Positions 1 to 8,316 are shown, counted from the first letter of the stretch. The stretch: DNA of 64,000 nt from Trebonia sp963811335 (GCA_963811335.1 CAWERB010000029.1:26283-90282), one strand, 5' to 3'. Translations and numbers: made by a program. The notes: generated by a model not told the origin, from the sequence alone.

Positions 1-1240
1 AGATGACGATGGAGACGTTCTGGTACGCCGGGGTCTTGGGCCGCACGCTGGCGGTTTGCAGCGAGCTCAGGATGTCGGCGTGGAACGGGTAGGCGGCGAA
101 CATCGCCGGGTCGTGGTACAGGCTCATCAGCGTGGGCGGCAGGCCGCCCTTGACCGCCGCGTTCAGCTGGTTCTCCCGGTCCCGCAGGCACAGCGCGGCC
201 CGGAAGGCCAGCGCGGGGTTGCGCGAGTACTTGCTGACCGCCAGGTCGATGCCGCCGATGGTGACGTGCGCGGGCTCGCCGGCGTTGACCCGCGGGTACA
301 GCGCCCACTTGAAGTGCTTGAACGAGTCCGGGTGGCCGGCCTGCATCGACGGGTAGACGAACGGGTAGTTGAGCTCGAACGCCGCCGTGCCCGCCTCCAT
401 GGCCAGCCGGTTCTGGTCCTCCATCTGAACCGGCAGCGACGGGTCGGCCGCCACGGAGGTGCCGAGCCGCTTCATGATCGTCAGCGCCTCCACCGCGGGC
501 GCTCCCAGGGAGGCCTGCTGCCCGTTCGGCGTCAGGATGCTGCCGCCCGCGCTGGCGACCAGCGTGTTGAACCAGACCGTCGAGCCTTCGTACTGGGCGC
601 CCTGGATCTCGATCAGGTGCGGCTTGCCCTCCTTGGCGAGCCGCTGCGCGTCGCCGATCATCTGGTCCCAGGTGGCGGGCGGGGTCTTCACCAGGTCGTC
701 GCGGTACCACAGCAGCTGCGTGTTGCTGTTATACGGCACCGCGTAGAGCTGGTTGTTCCAGGTAGCGGTCTCCAGCGGGACCGCCAGGGTGCCCGCCTCC
801 GCCTGCTGCTTGTCGCTGCCGGTCCACGGCAGGATCCAGCCCGCCTCGGCGAACTCCGCCTCCCAGGTCACGTCGAGGCCGAGGATGTCCATCGACGTGT
901 CAGCCGCCGCGAGCCGCCGCACCATCTGCAGCCGCTGGTCGTCGGCGGAGGCCGGCAGCTTGTTGTAGCTGATGACGTACTTGCCGCCGCTTTCCGCGCT
1001 GCAGTTGCTGACGGCCGTCGCGACCGCGCCCGAGGGGTCGTTGAAGCTGTAGAAGTTGAGCGTGGGCGGGCCGGTCGCGGCGCTGCTGCTGGCGCAGGCG
1101 GCCAGGACCGACGAGGCGACCACGACGCCGAGCGCGCCCGCGCCCGGCCTCTTCAGGCCCGGCCCGCGGCACGGCAAGCCGCGCCCGCCCCGCTTCCGTG
1201 CCGGGCGCGGCGGACCGCTCTGTATATCGTTGTCAGCCAC
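1..1240 (-). CDS. ABC-transporter sugar-binding lipoprotein (3' end outside window)
   Basis: Extracellular solute-binding protein that would capture a sugar or oligosaccharide for an ABC importer at the outer face of the membrane. Starts at GTG 1240, preceded by a GGGGGAG ribosome site. The N-terminus has a basic stretch, a hydrophobic segment and the lipobox SVLAAC, so it should be a lipid-anchored secreted protein of the family-1 (MalE/LpqY-like) class. The body contains FYSFNDPSG and VTWEAEFAEAGWILPW, and the last visible residues, TPAYQNVSIVI, are the conserved C-terminal motif of this family, so only a short tail is missing. Transport permeases would be expected beyond the left edge. The substrate cannot be read from the sequence. 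It lies directly downstream of cbbX on the same strand, but with its own start site. Confidence 0.85.
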   Translation of the reverse strand, partial: MADNDIQSGPPRPARKRGGRGLPCRGPGLKRPGAGALGVVVASSVLAACASSSAATGPPTLNFYSFNDPSGAVATAVSNCSAESGGKYVISYNKLPASADDQRLQMVRRLAAADTSMDILGLDVTWEAEFAEAGWILPWTGSDKQQAEAGTLAVPLETATWNNQLYAVPYNSNTQLLWYRDDLVKTPPATWDQMIGDAQRLAKEGKPHLIEIQGAQYEGSTVWFNTLVASAGGSILTPNGQQASLGAPAVEALTIMKRLGTSVAADPSLPVQMEDQNRLAMEAGTAAFELNYPFVYPSMQAGHPDSFKHFKWALYPRVNAGEPAHVTIGGIDLAVSKYSRNPALAFRAALCLRDRENQLNAAVKGGLPPTLMSLYHDPAMFAAYPFHADILSSLQTASVRPKTPAYQNVSIVI

Positions 1241-1439
1241 AGTGACTTCTCCCCCAGCGCCCCCGGTGCCAAGGCACCGGATCTCCCCCCGCCCCGGGCC
1301 CCGTCCCGATCATTGCACTTAACGGCGGGTGACGCATCAATCACTGAGGACCTCCGGAGGGTGATTTCACTGACGGGAGGCACGGCGCGCGACTGGATCG
1401 CCGGCCAGGGCAACCCGGCCAACCCGAGTAAATGACCAG

Positions 1440-2392
1440 CTAAGCCACCGAAGACGCGGCTCGCGAGGAAGTCGGCGGGCTCAAGCCGCATGAAGTCGTC
1501 CCGGCCAAGCGTCCCCGAGGCGGCGACCAGCCTGCTGGCCTGCCGCAGGCGGGCCCGCTCCAGCGCGTTGCGCACGCTGCGCGCGTTCGCGAACCGCGGC
1601 TGGGCCATCCGCCGGGCGAGGTAATCGCGGAACACCGCCTGCGCCTGGTCCGACAGCCGGTACCCCTGGCGGCCGAGCATCAGGTCGCCGATCGCGGCGA
1701 GCTCGTCGAGGGAGTAGTCGGGGAACTCCAGGTGATGGGCGATCCGCGAGCTCATCCCCGGGTTGGCGGTGAAGAACGTCTCCATCCGGTCGGCGTAGCC
1801 GGCCAGGATCACCACCAGGTCGTCGCGGTGGTTCTCCATGTACTGCAGCAGGATCTCGATGCACTCGGCTCCGTAGTCGCGTTCGTTCTCCGCCCGGTAC
1901 AGGTGGTAGGCCTCGTCGATGAACAGGACGCCGCCCATCGCCCGGCTGCAGCACGTCCTTGGTCTTCGGCGCGGTGTGGCCGACGTACTGGCCCACCAGG
2001 TCATCCCGGGTGACGGAGACCACGCGGTCGCCGCGCAGGTAGCCGAGCCGGTGCAGCAGCTCGGCCATCCGCAGCGCCACCGTGGTCTTGCCGGTGCCGG
2101 GGTTGCCGGTGAAGCACATGTGCAGGCTCGGCGGCTCGGCGGCGAGCCCGAACCTGGCCCGCACCCGGTCGACGAGCAGCAGCGCCGCGATCTCGCGCAC
2201 CCGGGTCTTGACCGGGACGAGCCCGACCAGCTCGGCGTCGAGGGAGTCGAGCACCGCGTCCACGCCGGCCGCGGACCGCTCGGCGGACAGGTCCACCGTG
2301 GTGCCGGGGGCGAGCGGCTCGGGGCCGGCCTGGCCCGGGTCCGGCGGCTCCCCCGGCCGGGGCAGTGCGAACCCTGGGCGGCCACCGTTCAC
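1440..2392 (-). CDS. cbbX: RuBisCO activase CbbX, AAA+ ATPase (frameshifted)
   Basis: Red-type RuBisCO activase: an AAA+ motor that removes inhibitory sugar phosphates from the enzyme by pulling on the large-subunit C-terminus. Starts at GTG 2392, overlapping the cbbS stop by 4 bases (GTGA), so translation is probably coupled. Walker A is GNPGTGKTT and Walker B is VLFIDEAY, followed by ILAGYADRMETFF and the C-terminal FANARSVRNALERARLRQ. One extra C near 1947 shifts the frame after GHTAPKTKDVLQ; deleting it restores QRAMGGVLFIDEAY. After SRVFGG the reading frame has no stop until 1153, inside the lipoprotein gene. A TAG in the neighbouring frame at 1440 is the more likely natural end, so a second indel is suspected. 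Confidence 0.85.
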
Positions 2393-2724
2393 CGCCCGGT
2401 GTCCCCTTCACCGGGCGGCCGGTTCACCAGGAAGGACAGCGCGGTCGTCTGCCTGCCGTGCCGCGCGTCGTAGGCGGACACCCGGATGTGGCGGCCGGGG
2501 TAGGCCGCGCGGCACTCGTTGACCTCGTGCAGCGCGCCGGCCGGGTCCTGCAGGCCGAACATCGGCAGGCCCCACATCTCCCACAGGTTGCCGTCGGGGC
2601 GCGGGTCGCCGGTGGACTCGACGGAGACCGCCCAGCCGTTGCCGATCGCGTAGCGCAGCTGCAGCGCGATCTCCTCATCCGTCAGGTCGGGCAGGTAGGA
2701 GAAGGTGCCCTGGGTGATCCTCAT
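2389..2724 (-). CDS. cbbS: Ribulose-bisphosphate carboxylase small subunit
   Basis: Small subunit of form I (red-type, IC/ID/IE-like) RuBisCO, 111 aa. It begins MRITQGTFSYLPDLTDEEI, the signature N-terminus of red-type small subunits, and contains the conserved WEMWGLPMFGL and a tail with RVSAYDARHGRQT. Green-type subunits are clearly different at these positions. It starts inside the end of cbbL (4-base overlap, 2721-2724) and overlaps cbbX, so cbbL-cbbS-cbbX form a tightly coupled operon. It should assemble with CbbL as a hexadecamer in the cytoplasm. The frame is intact and of normal length. Confidence 0.95.
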   Translation of the reverse strand: MRITQGTFSYLPDLTDEEIALQLRYAIGNGWAVSVESTGDPRPDGNLWEMWGLPMFGLQDPAGALHEVNECRAAYPGRHIRVSAYDARHGRQTTALSFLVNRPPGEGDTGR

Positions 2725-4175
2725 GACGGGGTCACCACCAGGTCGGGCGTGTCGGTCGACTCGTAGCTGAAGGTGACGTCGCCCCAGGTGGACAGGGCCA
2801 TGTCGAGCTCGCGGCTGCGGCGTGCGGCCGCCCGGAGGATGTCCGGTCCCTCGGTCGCGATATCACGGCCCTCGTTCCGTCCCTTCACCATCGCCTCGAG
2901 CGCCACGCGGTTGGCCGTCGCGCCCGCGGCGATGCCGAGCGGGTGACCGATCGTGCCGCCGCCGAACTGCAGCACCACGTCCTCGCCGAGGATGTCGAGC
3001 AGCTGGTGCATCTGGCCGGCGTGAATGCCGCCGGACGCGACCGGCATGACGCCGGGCATGGACACCCAGTCCTGCTCGAAGAACAGGCCGAGCCGCGGGT
3101 CTGGGTCCGCCTTGTCGCAGCGCAGCGTCTCGTAATATCCCCGAACGGAGGCGGGGTCCCCCTCCAGCTTCCCCACTACCGTCCCGGCGTGGATGTGGTC
3201 GACGCCGGCCAGCCGCATCCACTTGGCGATGACGCGGAAGCTCACGCCGTGGTTCTTCTGCCGCGTGTAGGTGGAGTGGCCGGCCCGGTGCAGGTGCAGC
3301 AGCACGCCGTTGCGCCTGGCCCACTTGGCCATCGACTGGATCGCGGCGTAGCCGACGGTCAGGTCGATCATCACGATGATGCTGCCGATCTCCTTGGCGA
3401 AGTCGGCCCGCTCGTACATGTCCTCCATCGTCGCCGCGGTGACGTTGAGGTAGTGGCCCTTGACCTCGCCGGTCTCCGCTTCCGCTTTCTTGACCGCCTC
3501 CATGCAGTGCACGAACCGGTCGCGCCAGCGCATGAACGGCTGGCTGTTGATGTTCTCGTCGTCCTTGGTGAAGTCGAGGCCGCCGCGAAGGGCCTCGTAG
3601 ACGACGCGGCCGTAGTTCCTCGCGCTCAGCCCGAGCTTGGGCTTGACGGTGGCGCCGAGCAGCGGGCGGCCGTACTTGTTCAGGTACTCGCGTTCCATGA
3701 CGATGCCGTGCGCGGGGCCCTGGAACGTCTTGGCGTAGTGCGGCGGTATGCGCATGTCCTCAAGGCGCAGCGCCTTGAGCGCCTTGAAGCCGAAGACGTT
3801 GCCGATGATGCTGCTCGACAGGTTGGCGATCGAGCCTTCCTCGAACAGGTCGAGGTCGTAGGCGATATAGGCGATGAACTGCTCCGGCCCGTGTTGGCCA
3901 GCCCCGTGCTGGCCAACAGAGCCGGGGACCGGGTCGATCCGGTAGCACTTGCCCTGGTAGTGGTCGTAGGCGGTGAGCCGGTCGGTCCACACCACCGTCC
4001 AGGTGGCGGTGCTCGACTCGCCGGCCACCGCGGCGCCCGCCTCCTCCGGCGGTACGCCCGGCTGCGGCGTCACCCGGAACGCGGCGAGCACGTCCGTCGG
4101 CTTCGGCTCGTAGTCCGGTTGCCAGTAGCCCATCTCGGCGTACTGGAGCACGCCCGCGCTCCATCGTTGCGCCAT
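2721..4175 (-). CDS. cbbL: Ribulose-bisphosphate carboxylase large subunit, form I red type
   Basis: Catalytic subunit of RuBisCO, which carboxylates ribulose-1,5-bisphosphate; 484 aa and intact. All active-site signatures are present: KPKLGLS (about residues 178-184), GGLDFTKDDEN with the carbamylated lysine near 204, HLHRAGH near 294-300, DHIHAG near 327-331, loop-6 GTVVGKLEGD with lysine near 336, and ASGGIHAG. These predict an active enzyme. The N-terminus MAQRWSAGVLQYAEMGYW matches the usual red-type start. One oddity is about ten extra residues, VGQHGAGQHG, near 87-96, between the strand ending in DPVPG and the IAYIAYDLDLF segment. They are encoded by a perfect DNA palindrome (see the repeat at 3892). 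The gene lies just downstream of a LysR gene on the same strand. Confidence 0.97.
   Translation of the reverse strand: MAQRWSAGVLQYAEMGYWQPDYEPKPTDVLAAFRVTPQPGVPPEEAGAAVAGESSTATWTVVWTDRLTAYDHYQGKCYRIDPVPGSVGQHGAGQHGPEQFIAYIAYDLDLFEEGSIANLSSSIIGNVFGFKALKALRLEDMRIPPHYAKTFQGPAHGIVMEREYLNKYGRPLLGATVKPKLGLSARNYGRVVYEALRGGLDFTKDDENINSQPFMRWRDRFVHCMEAVKKAEAETGEVKGHYLNVTAATMEDMYERADFAKEIGSIIVMIDLTVGYAAIQSMAKWARRNGVLLHLHRAGHSTYTRQKNHGVSFRVIAKWMRLAGVDHIHAGTVVGKLEGDPASVRGYYETLRCDKADPDPRLGLFFEQDWVSMPGVMPVASGGIHAGQMHQLLDILGEDVVLQFGGGTIGHPLGIAAGATANRVALEAMVKGRNEGRDIATEGPDILRAAARRSRELDMALSTWGDVTFSYESTDTPDLVVTPS
3892..3918. repeat. Perfect 11-bp inverted repeat inside cbbL
   Basis: TGTTGGCCAGC (3892-3902), the 5-base loop CCCGT, then GCTGGCCAACA (3908-3918). 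It encodes the in-frame insertion that separates two normally adjacent RuBisCO segments. The repeat is seen directly; whether it arose by insertion of a small palindromic element or by local duplication is inference. Confidence 0.85.
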
Positions 4176-4280
4176 GTGTCACGGCTCCCATCGCTCGCTT
4201 CGCTCGCATTGCTCGCTGGCCTTGCTTGCCTGCTAGCCATGATGAGTTGCCGTATTGAAATGATCAATCAAGTGTTTTGA

Positions 4281-4304
4281 GTGATACTTGAAGCTTTACT
4301 TCAC
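4281..4304 (-). promoter_or_regulatory. Candidate LysR-regulator site upstream of cbbL
   Basis: Read on the minus strand this is GTGAAGTA-N7-AAGTAT, ending TCAC, about 105 bases before the cbbL start and just past the LysR stop. The identical 8+7+6 arrangement occurs at 5218-5238 upstream of the LysR gene. A nearby TCAAGT/ACTTGA dyad and an AT-rich stretch (4255-4300) add to the regulatory look. Binding by the neighbouring LysR protein is inferred. Confidence 0.5.
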
Positions 4305-4308
4305 TGTC

Positions 4309-5193
4309 TTACCGTGCTGGCTTGACCGCGCGCCAGCCTTCGCGGCTGACGAGGTGGCCGACGAGGAGGTCCGCCGCGGCAGGCGGCCGCGGGTGCGTCA
4401 CCGCGCGCCACGGGCGTCGCAGCGGCGTTCCAGGCACCGGGAGCTCGGTGAGCTCACCCGCTTCGAGGTGGTGCCGCACGGCCTCGCGGGCGATGAGCGT
4501 CGCGCCGAGCCCGGCCACGGCGCAGGCCACCACGGCGCCGTTCGAGCCGAGGGTGAGCCGGGGCGGTGCGGCCTCCAGCCCGGACAGCAGCGCCTCGCCG
4601 TGCGCGCGGGTCGCCGAGCCTTCCTCACGCTGCAGCCACCGCGTGGCCGCCGGGTCGAAGCCGGCCGCCGTGGCGGGCGACGCCACCACCACGAGCAGGT
4701 TCGGCCGGGTCGCCCTGATCACCGCGCCCGCGATGTGCGCGGGCGGCCGGCCGCCGATCATCACGTCGGCCTCGTGGGCGGCGAACATGGCCCACATCCG
4801 CTCGCTGCTGCCGACTTCGAGCCGCAGGTCGACACCCGGGTACGCGCCGAGGAACGAGGCGAGCTGGCCGGGCAGCAGGTGCTCGCCCGCGGTCGTCACG
4901 GCCGCGACGCGGACCCGCCCGCGTTCCGGGTCATGCCCGGACCTGGCGGCCGCCAGTGCCTCCTCGTGCAGGCCGAGTATCTGCCGCGCGTAGCCCGCGT
5001 AGTCCTGCCCGGCGCCGGTCAGCCGCAGCCCCCGGCCGTCCCGCTCGACAAGCGGGACGCGGACCTCGCGGGCGAGCGCCGCGAGCGCGGCCGACACCGC
5101 GGACTCGGTCACGGTCAGCCGGCGCGCCGCCTCCCGCACCGAGCCCGCGTCCGCGACCGTCACCAGGGCCCGGAGCCGCGCGACTGTCGACAT
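4309..5193 (-). CDS. cbbR: LysR-family transcriptional regulator, probable CbbR
   Basis: LysR-type regulator, 294 aa. The N-terminal winged helix-turn-helix (about residues 1-60) includes GSVREAARRLTVTESAVSAAL; the remainder is the two-lobe effector domain. LysR proteins next to cbbL are normally CbbR, which activates Calvin-cycle genes in response to metabolites such as RuBP or NADPH. Here it is unusual in lying upstream on the same strand as cbbL rather than divergently, with 133 bases between them. The same GTGAAGTA-N7-AAGTAT motif before its own start (5218) and before cbbL (4281) fits autoregulation plus control of the RuBisCO operon. Function as CbbR rests on context; the LysR family call is firm. 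Confidence 0.85.
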   Translation of the reverse strand: MSTVARLRALVTVADAGSVREAARRLTVTESAVSAALAALAREVRVPLVERDGRGLRLTGAGQDYAGYARQILGLHEEALAAARSGHDPERGRVRVAAVTTAGEHLLPGQLASFLGAYPGVDLRLEVGSSERMWAMFAAHEADVMIGGRPPAHIAGAVIRATRPNLLVVVASPATAAGFDPAATRWLQREEGSATRAHGEALLSGLEAAPPRLTLGSNGAVVACAVAGLGATLIAREAVRHHLEAGELTELPVPGTPLRRPWRAVTHPRPPAAADLLVGHLVSREGWRAVKPAR

Positions 5194-5217
5194 GAGGTTC
5201 CTTCGTCAGAGCTATGG

Positions 5218-5240
5218 GTGAAGTATTCGTTTAAGTATTG
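5218..5240 (+). promoter_or_regulatory. Candidate LysR-regulator site upstream of its own gene
   Basis: GTGAAGTA-N7-AAGTAT lies 25 bases before the LysR ATG and matches the cbbL-upstream motif exactly in both half-sequences and in spacer length. The orientation is opposite to LysR transcription. The rest of the gap to 5499 holds AT-rich DNA near 5340-5360 but no gene that I can support. Confidence 0.5.
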
Positions 5241-5499
5241 CCCCGCGCCCGGCTCGTCGTCCAAAGCCCGCGGCCGGTCCCGGCGAAGGATGTCTTCATG
5301 AAAATCACGGAGTGCCGGCGCCGCATGTGCGACGGGTGAGATATTCGTAACTGTCGAAACAGTAGTGGCGGGTCGGGCTGAACCGGACCGCATCCCCCGA
5401 CCGCTCCCCCGGCCGGGGGAAGCCGCGGCGCGGCCCGGCGCGCACCCTGACGTTCTGTGGAACCATCCATCCCCCGGCAGATCCGGGAGGGGCGAGCGA

Positions 5500-6419
5500 T
5501 GAGGCTGTCAGCGAAATCGGGGCGGCGGGCGGCGGTACCGGGCGGGGCGGCGGTACCGGGCGGGGCGGCGGTCCCGGGCGGTGGCGGGCGGGGCGGCGGT
5601 ACCGGGCCGGGCTGGGTTGCCGGGCCGGGTGGCGGGACCGGGCGGGGCGCGGCTTGGGTTCGCGTCCGGGCTGCGCCGACGGGGTGCGGCGGCGTGGGAG
5701 GACCTGGTACTGGGCCGGGTGCTGCCTGCCGATGTCCGGGCCGAGCTCGGGCTGGAAGGTGGCGAGCGGGTCCTGTCGGTGGACGGGGGGCGGGACGGTG
5801 AGTGGGCGCTGGTCGCGACGGACCGGGCGCTTTACCACCGCGATCCGTGTGGCGGCCGGGACGGCGGATGGTCGCGGCTTGGCTGGGAGCGGGTCGCGCG
5901 GGTCGGCTGGGACGCAGCGGGCGGCCAGCTCATCGTGATCGGCGTGGCCTGCCCGGCTGGCGCCGCGCCCGGTGCCGAGCCTGGTGCTGCGCCAGTGCCG
6001 AGCCTGGCGCTGCGCCAGGTGCCGCGGCGTCGCGCGTCGTCACGGCGCCGCGCGTCGTGGTGCCGCTGCGCCGCCGCGGCAGCGTTCCTGAACTGGCGCT
6101 TGAGCGGGTCGCCCACACCAGGCTTGGCCAGTGGCAGCTGCTGGCTGGCGGCCGACGGCGCGCCGACATCGAGGCACGGCGCCGGCCAGGGACCGGGGAA
6201 CTGCTGTGGTCGGTGACCTGCGAAGGGGACGGCGTAGGCGGACGGGGACGGGGACGGGGACGGCCAGGCGACCAGGTCACGCGTGCGCAGGTCGAACGGG
6301 CGATCGCCCAGCTGAGCGCGGAGCTCGGCGCGCCGGCCCAGCAGGGAACGGCCTTCCCGCGTTCCATGCCGCTTGACCCCAGGGACAGTGCGCTCAGCGC
6401 AGCCTCCATCAGGAGGTAG
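5500..6419 (+). CDS. Conserved hypothetical protein (frameshifted)
   Basis: An uncharacterised actinobacterial protein assembled from pieces in three frames. The likely start is ATG 5500 (MRLSAKSGRR) after GAGGGGCGAGCG. A GC-rich tandem repeat (about 5525-5645) then moves the frame. The first conserved part follows, with AAAWEDLVLGRVLPADV, ERVLSVDGG and WERVARVGWDAAGGQL. A second frameshift near 6018 leads into VVVPLRRRG, RRRPGTGELLWSV and VERAIAQLSAELG at the C-terminus. The arrangement resembles small proteins found beside prk and other loci in actinomycetes. No catalytic motif or membrane segment is visible. It ends 3 bases before the convergent prk stop. It may be a true pseudogene or an error-broken gene. 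Confidence 0.5.
5525..5650 (+). repeat. GC-rich 18-bp tandem repeat
   Basis: Imperfect copies of GCGGTACCGGGCGGGGCG run head to tail, degenerating toward the right into GGGCCGGG-type sequence. Encodes Gly/Ala/Pro/Val-rich peptide in whichever frame is used. Such repeats are prone to slippage, which may explain the frame change in the surrounding gene. Confidence 0.7.
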
Positions 6420-6422
6420 ACG

Positions 6423-7367
6423 CTACCGGGCGGCATCGATCAGGTGGTAAAGCAAGAGCAACTGGGTGATCGCCAGCGGCTCGCTGCGCTGGCCGCCGTC
6501 CAGCTCGCCGAGGAAGCCTGGCAGCTCGGTGCCCTCGCCGAGGCCGGCCCAGATGGCCTTCTCGATCATCCGGCTGTCCTCGCGCGGCACGTAGCCGTGG
6601 ACGTGCAGCGCGTCCACCGGGCGGCCGTCCTCGTCGCGGGTCAGCCGCAGGTGCATCGACTGGCCGCTGCCCGCGAGCACCCCGCTCAGGTCCGGATGGC
6701 GGATGGTGGGGCGCAGCAGCAGTTCGGCGGACAGCGGCGTGCCCGGCGGGTCGGGGCGCTGCTCGACAGGGGCGAACCGGATGACGATGTCGGCGCGGCG
6801 GCGCTGCGGGCGGATGAACGCCGCCGATTCCTTCTCCCGCCGGTCCAGCTCGGCGAGCACCTGCTCCGGCTGGTAGCCGCGCTGGGTGGTGTCCCGCCTG
6901 ACCTTCCACTCCCGGCGGATGTCCTCTGGCGGGTTGAGGTAGACGGTGACGTCGAAGCACGCGGCGGCGAGCTTCGTGTGCAGCGGCAGCAGCCCCTCCA
7001 CGATGACGAACCGCCGCGGGACGACGTACTCGGGCCGGGCCAGCTGGCCGGTGCGGTGGTCGTAGACCGGCTTAAGTACCGGCTGGCCGGTGGCGAGCAG
7101 CTGCAGGTGCTGCTCCATGATCTCGATGTAGTTGCAGTCGGGATGCAGCGCCGTGAACGGGAGATCCTTGCGTTCCAGCCGGTCGAAACGGTGGTAGTCG
7201 TCAACGCACACCGCGGTGCACTGGTCCGCGCCGAGCGCCCGGACTAGGCCGGACGTGATCGTCGTCTTGCCTGCCGCGCTGTCGCCAGCGATCGCGAGCA
7301 TGACCGGCCGGCTACCCGCGGCACCTGGCGGGCCCGTCCGGTGCATGCGCAAGAGCTTGTGGGGCAT
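6423..7367 (-). CDS. prk: Phosphoribulokinase
   Basis: Phosphorylates ribulose-5-phosphate to ribulose-1,5-bisphosphate, the substrate of RuBisCO; cytoplasmic; 314 aa and intact. The P-loop AIAGDSAAGKTT lies near residues 25-36. It is followed by CVDDYHRFDRLERKDLPFTALHP, whose residues bind the sugar phosphate, then PVYDHRTG and FVIVEGLLPLHT. This is the bacterial phosphoribulokinase pattern, not plain uridine kinase. With cbbLSX and rpiA in the same window it supports a functional Calvin cycle. Its start lies 9 bases after the stop of a MerR-type gene on the same strand, with no room for a separate promoter, so the two are probably co-transcribed. Confidence 0.93.
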   Translation of the reverse strand: MPHKLLRMHRTGPPGAAGSRPVMLAIAGDSAAGKTTITSGLVRALGADQCTAVCVDDYHRFDRLERKDLPFTALHPDCNYIEIMEQHLQLLATGQPVLKPVYDHRTGQLARPEYVVPRRFVIVEGLLPLHTKLAAACFDVTVYLNPPEDIRREWKVRRDTTQRGYQPEQVLAELDRREKESAAFIRPQRRRADIVIRFAPVEQRPDPPGTPLSAELLLRPTIRHPDLSGVLAGSGQSMHLRLTRDEDGRPVDALHVHGYVPREDSRMIEKAIWAGLGEGTELPGFLGELDGGQRSEPLAITQLLLLYHLIDAAR

Positions 7368-7376
7368 GCGGTCACG

Positions 7377-7835
7377 TTACGTATGTGCTTCTCGCTGGCA
7401 TATCCCCCTGGCGGGGGGACCACCGGGGGAAGCGGAGGCCGGCTGCTCGGCGAGCAGTTCGCACCGGCCCGCCGCGCAAAGGGCCAGCGCGGATTCGATG
7501 GAATTACGGAGCGTAGTGAGCTCAGCCAGTTGTGCGTCAACCCGGTCACGCACCGCTTCCAGCCGCCACCGTTCGGACTCGCAGGCTTGCGTGCTGTTTC
7601 CATGTGCGCGCAGGGCGCCCGCGATCTCTTCCAGGGTCATTCCCAGGCTCTGCAGGTGACGAGCCAGCCGGATCCGGGCCACGGTGGGCTGATCGTAGAG
7701 CCGGTACCCGGATGGGAGCCGGTATGCGGGGTTGATCACGCCACGCCGCTCGTAGTAGCGGACGGTGTCGATGCTGACCCCCGATAGCCGGGCGACGGCC
7801 CCGATCTTCAGCCACTGTGCTTGACTCTGGACCAT
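7377..7835 (-). CDS. MerR-family regulator with metal-type cysteines
   Basis: MerR regulator of 152 aa. The N-terminal helix-turn-helix LKIGAVARLSGVSIDTVRYYERRGVI is followed by a coiled-coil dimer helix. Cysteines at about 85, 120 and 125 are notable: the 35-residue gap between the first two equals that of mercury-sensing MerR (Cys82-Cys117), so a thiol-reactive metal or oxidant is a plausible signal. The ATG lies inside a dyad operator shared with the divergent gene at 7892. Directly downstream, 9 bases away, is prk, an unexpected partner for a metal-type sensor. The family call is firm; the ligand is inferred from cysteine spacing only. Confidence 0.88.
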   Translation of the reverse strand: MVQSQAQWLKIGAVARLSGVSIDTVRYYERRGVINPAYRLPSGYRLYDQPTVARIRLARHLQSLGMTLEEIAGALRAHGNSTQACESERWRLEAVRDRVDAQLAELTTLRNSIESALALCAAGRCELLAEQPASASPGGPPARGICQREAHT

Positions 7836-7852
7836 GCTCCAGAGTCTATGGT
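7821..7852 (+). promoter_or_regulatory. MerR-type promoter/operator with overlong spacer
   Basis: A -35 element TTGACT (7821-7826) and a -10 element TATGGT (7847-7852) are separated by 20 bases, longer than the usual 17. A perfect dyad ACTCTGGA (7824-7831) / TCCAGAGT (7838-7845) lies between them. Overlong spacers with a central dyad are the hallmark of promoters that MerR proteins untwist to activate. The site faces the gene at 7892 and covers the start codon of the merR gene. Confidence 0.75.
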
Positions 7853-7891
7853 CAAGACGTCAAGGAGCGACCACGACCAAGGAGCAGCCAG

Positions 7892-8251
7892 ATGCCGGAC
7901 CCAAAGACAACCCCCGCGGTGGTGTGTGACATGACCAGCGCCCAGGACTCCGCCGAGGAGCGCCTGGCCGAGTACGCCCGGTTGTTCGACGCAGCCTTCG
8001 TCTCTCGCGCGCGCACCGCTGGCGGTGTCCAGTGGCGGCTGAGGGCCGATCCGGGGATCGAGGCCTGGGCCCGGGATCTCGCCGCCCGGGAGAACGCCTG
8101 CTGTGCCTTCATGACCAACACGATCACCCTGGCCGGGGGGCATGTCCTCTGGGACGCCAGCACAATAGACGACCCGGTCGCCCGCGGCGTCCTTGACCTG
8201 TTCTACAACCTGCCTGGCAGCCGGTCGCAGGACGTGGCGGCCATTCGGTAA
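7892..8251 (+). CDS. Conserved hypothetical protein, MerR target
   Basis: A small cytoplasmic protein of about 119 aa with start ATG 7892 after AAGGAGCAGCC. It begins MPDPKTTPAVVCDMT and has the conserved features WRLRADPGIEAWARDLAARE and ENACCAFMTNT, with adjacent cysteines, followed by VLWDASTIDDPVARGVLDLFYNLP. Proteins of this kind occur divergently from MerR genes in actinomycetes, but I know of no assigned function. The cysteine pair and the MerR-type promoter suggest a role in metal or thiol chemistry. An upstream in-frame ATG at 7817 lies inside the operator and is less likely. Confidence 0.7.
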   Translation: MPDPKTTPAVVCDMTSAQDSAEERLAEYARLFDAAFVSRARTAGGVQWRLRADPGIEAWARDLAARENACCAFMTNTITLAGGHVLWDASTIDDPVARGVLDLFYNLPGSRSQDVAAIR

Positions 8252-8316
8252 ACCCCCACGATATGGGAACTCGCTTAGCTGGTGGTATTTCGCGATCACC
8301 ACTTATCGTGTCCGTC

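Noticed and set aside
2943..4280. 445-codon plus-strand open frame over cbbL
   Set aside because: Antisense to an unmistakable RuBisCO gene; shadow of codon bias.
5305..5838. 177-codon minus-strand frame in the GC-rich repeat
   Set aside because: Pro/Arg-rich translation of a tandem repeat; no motif.
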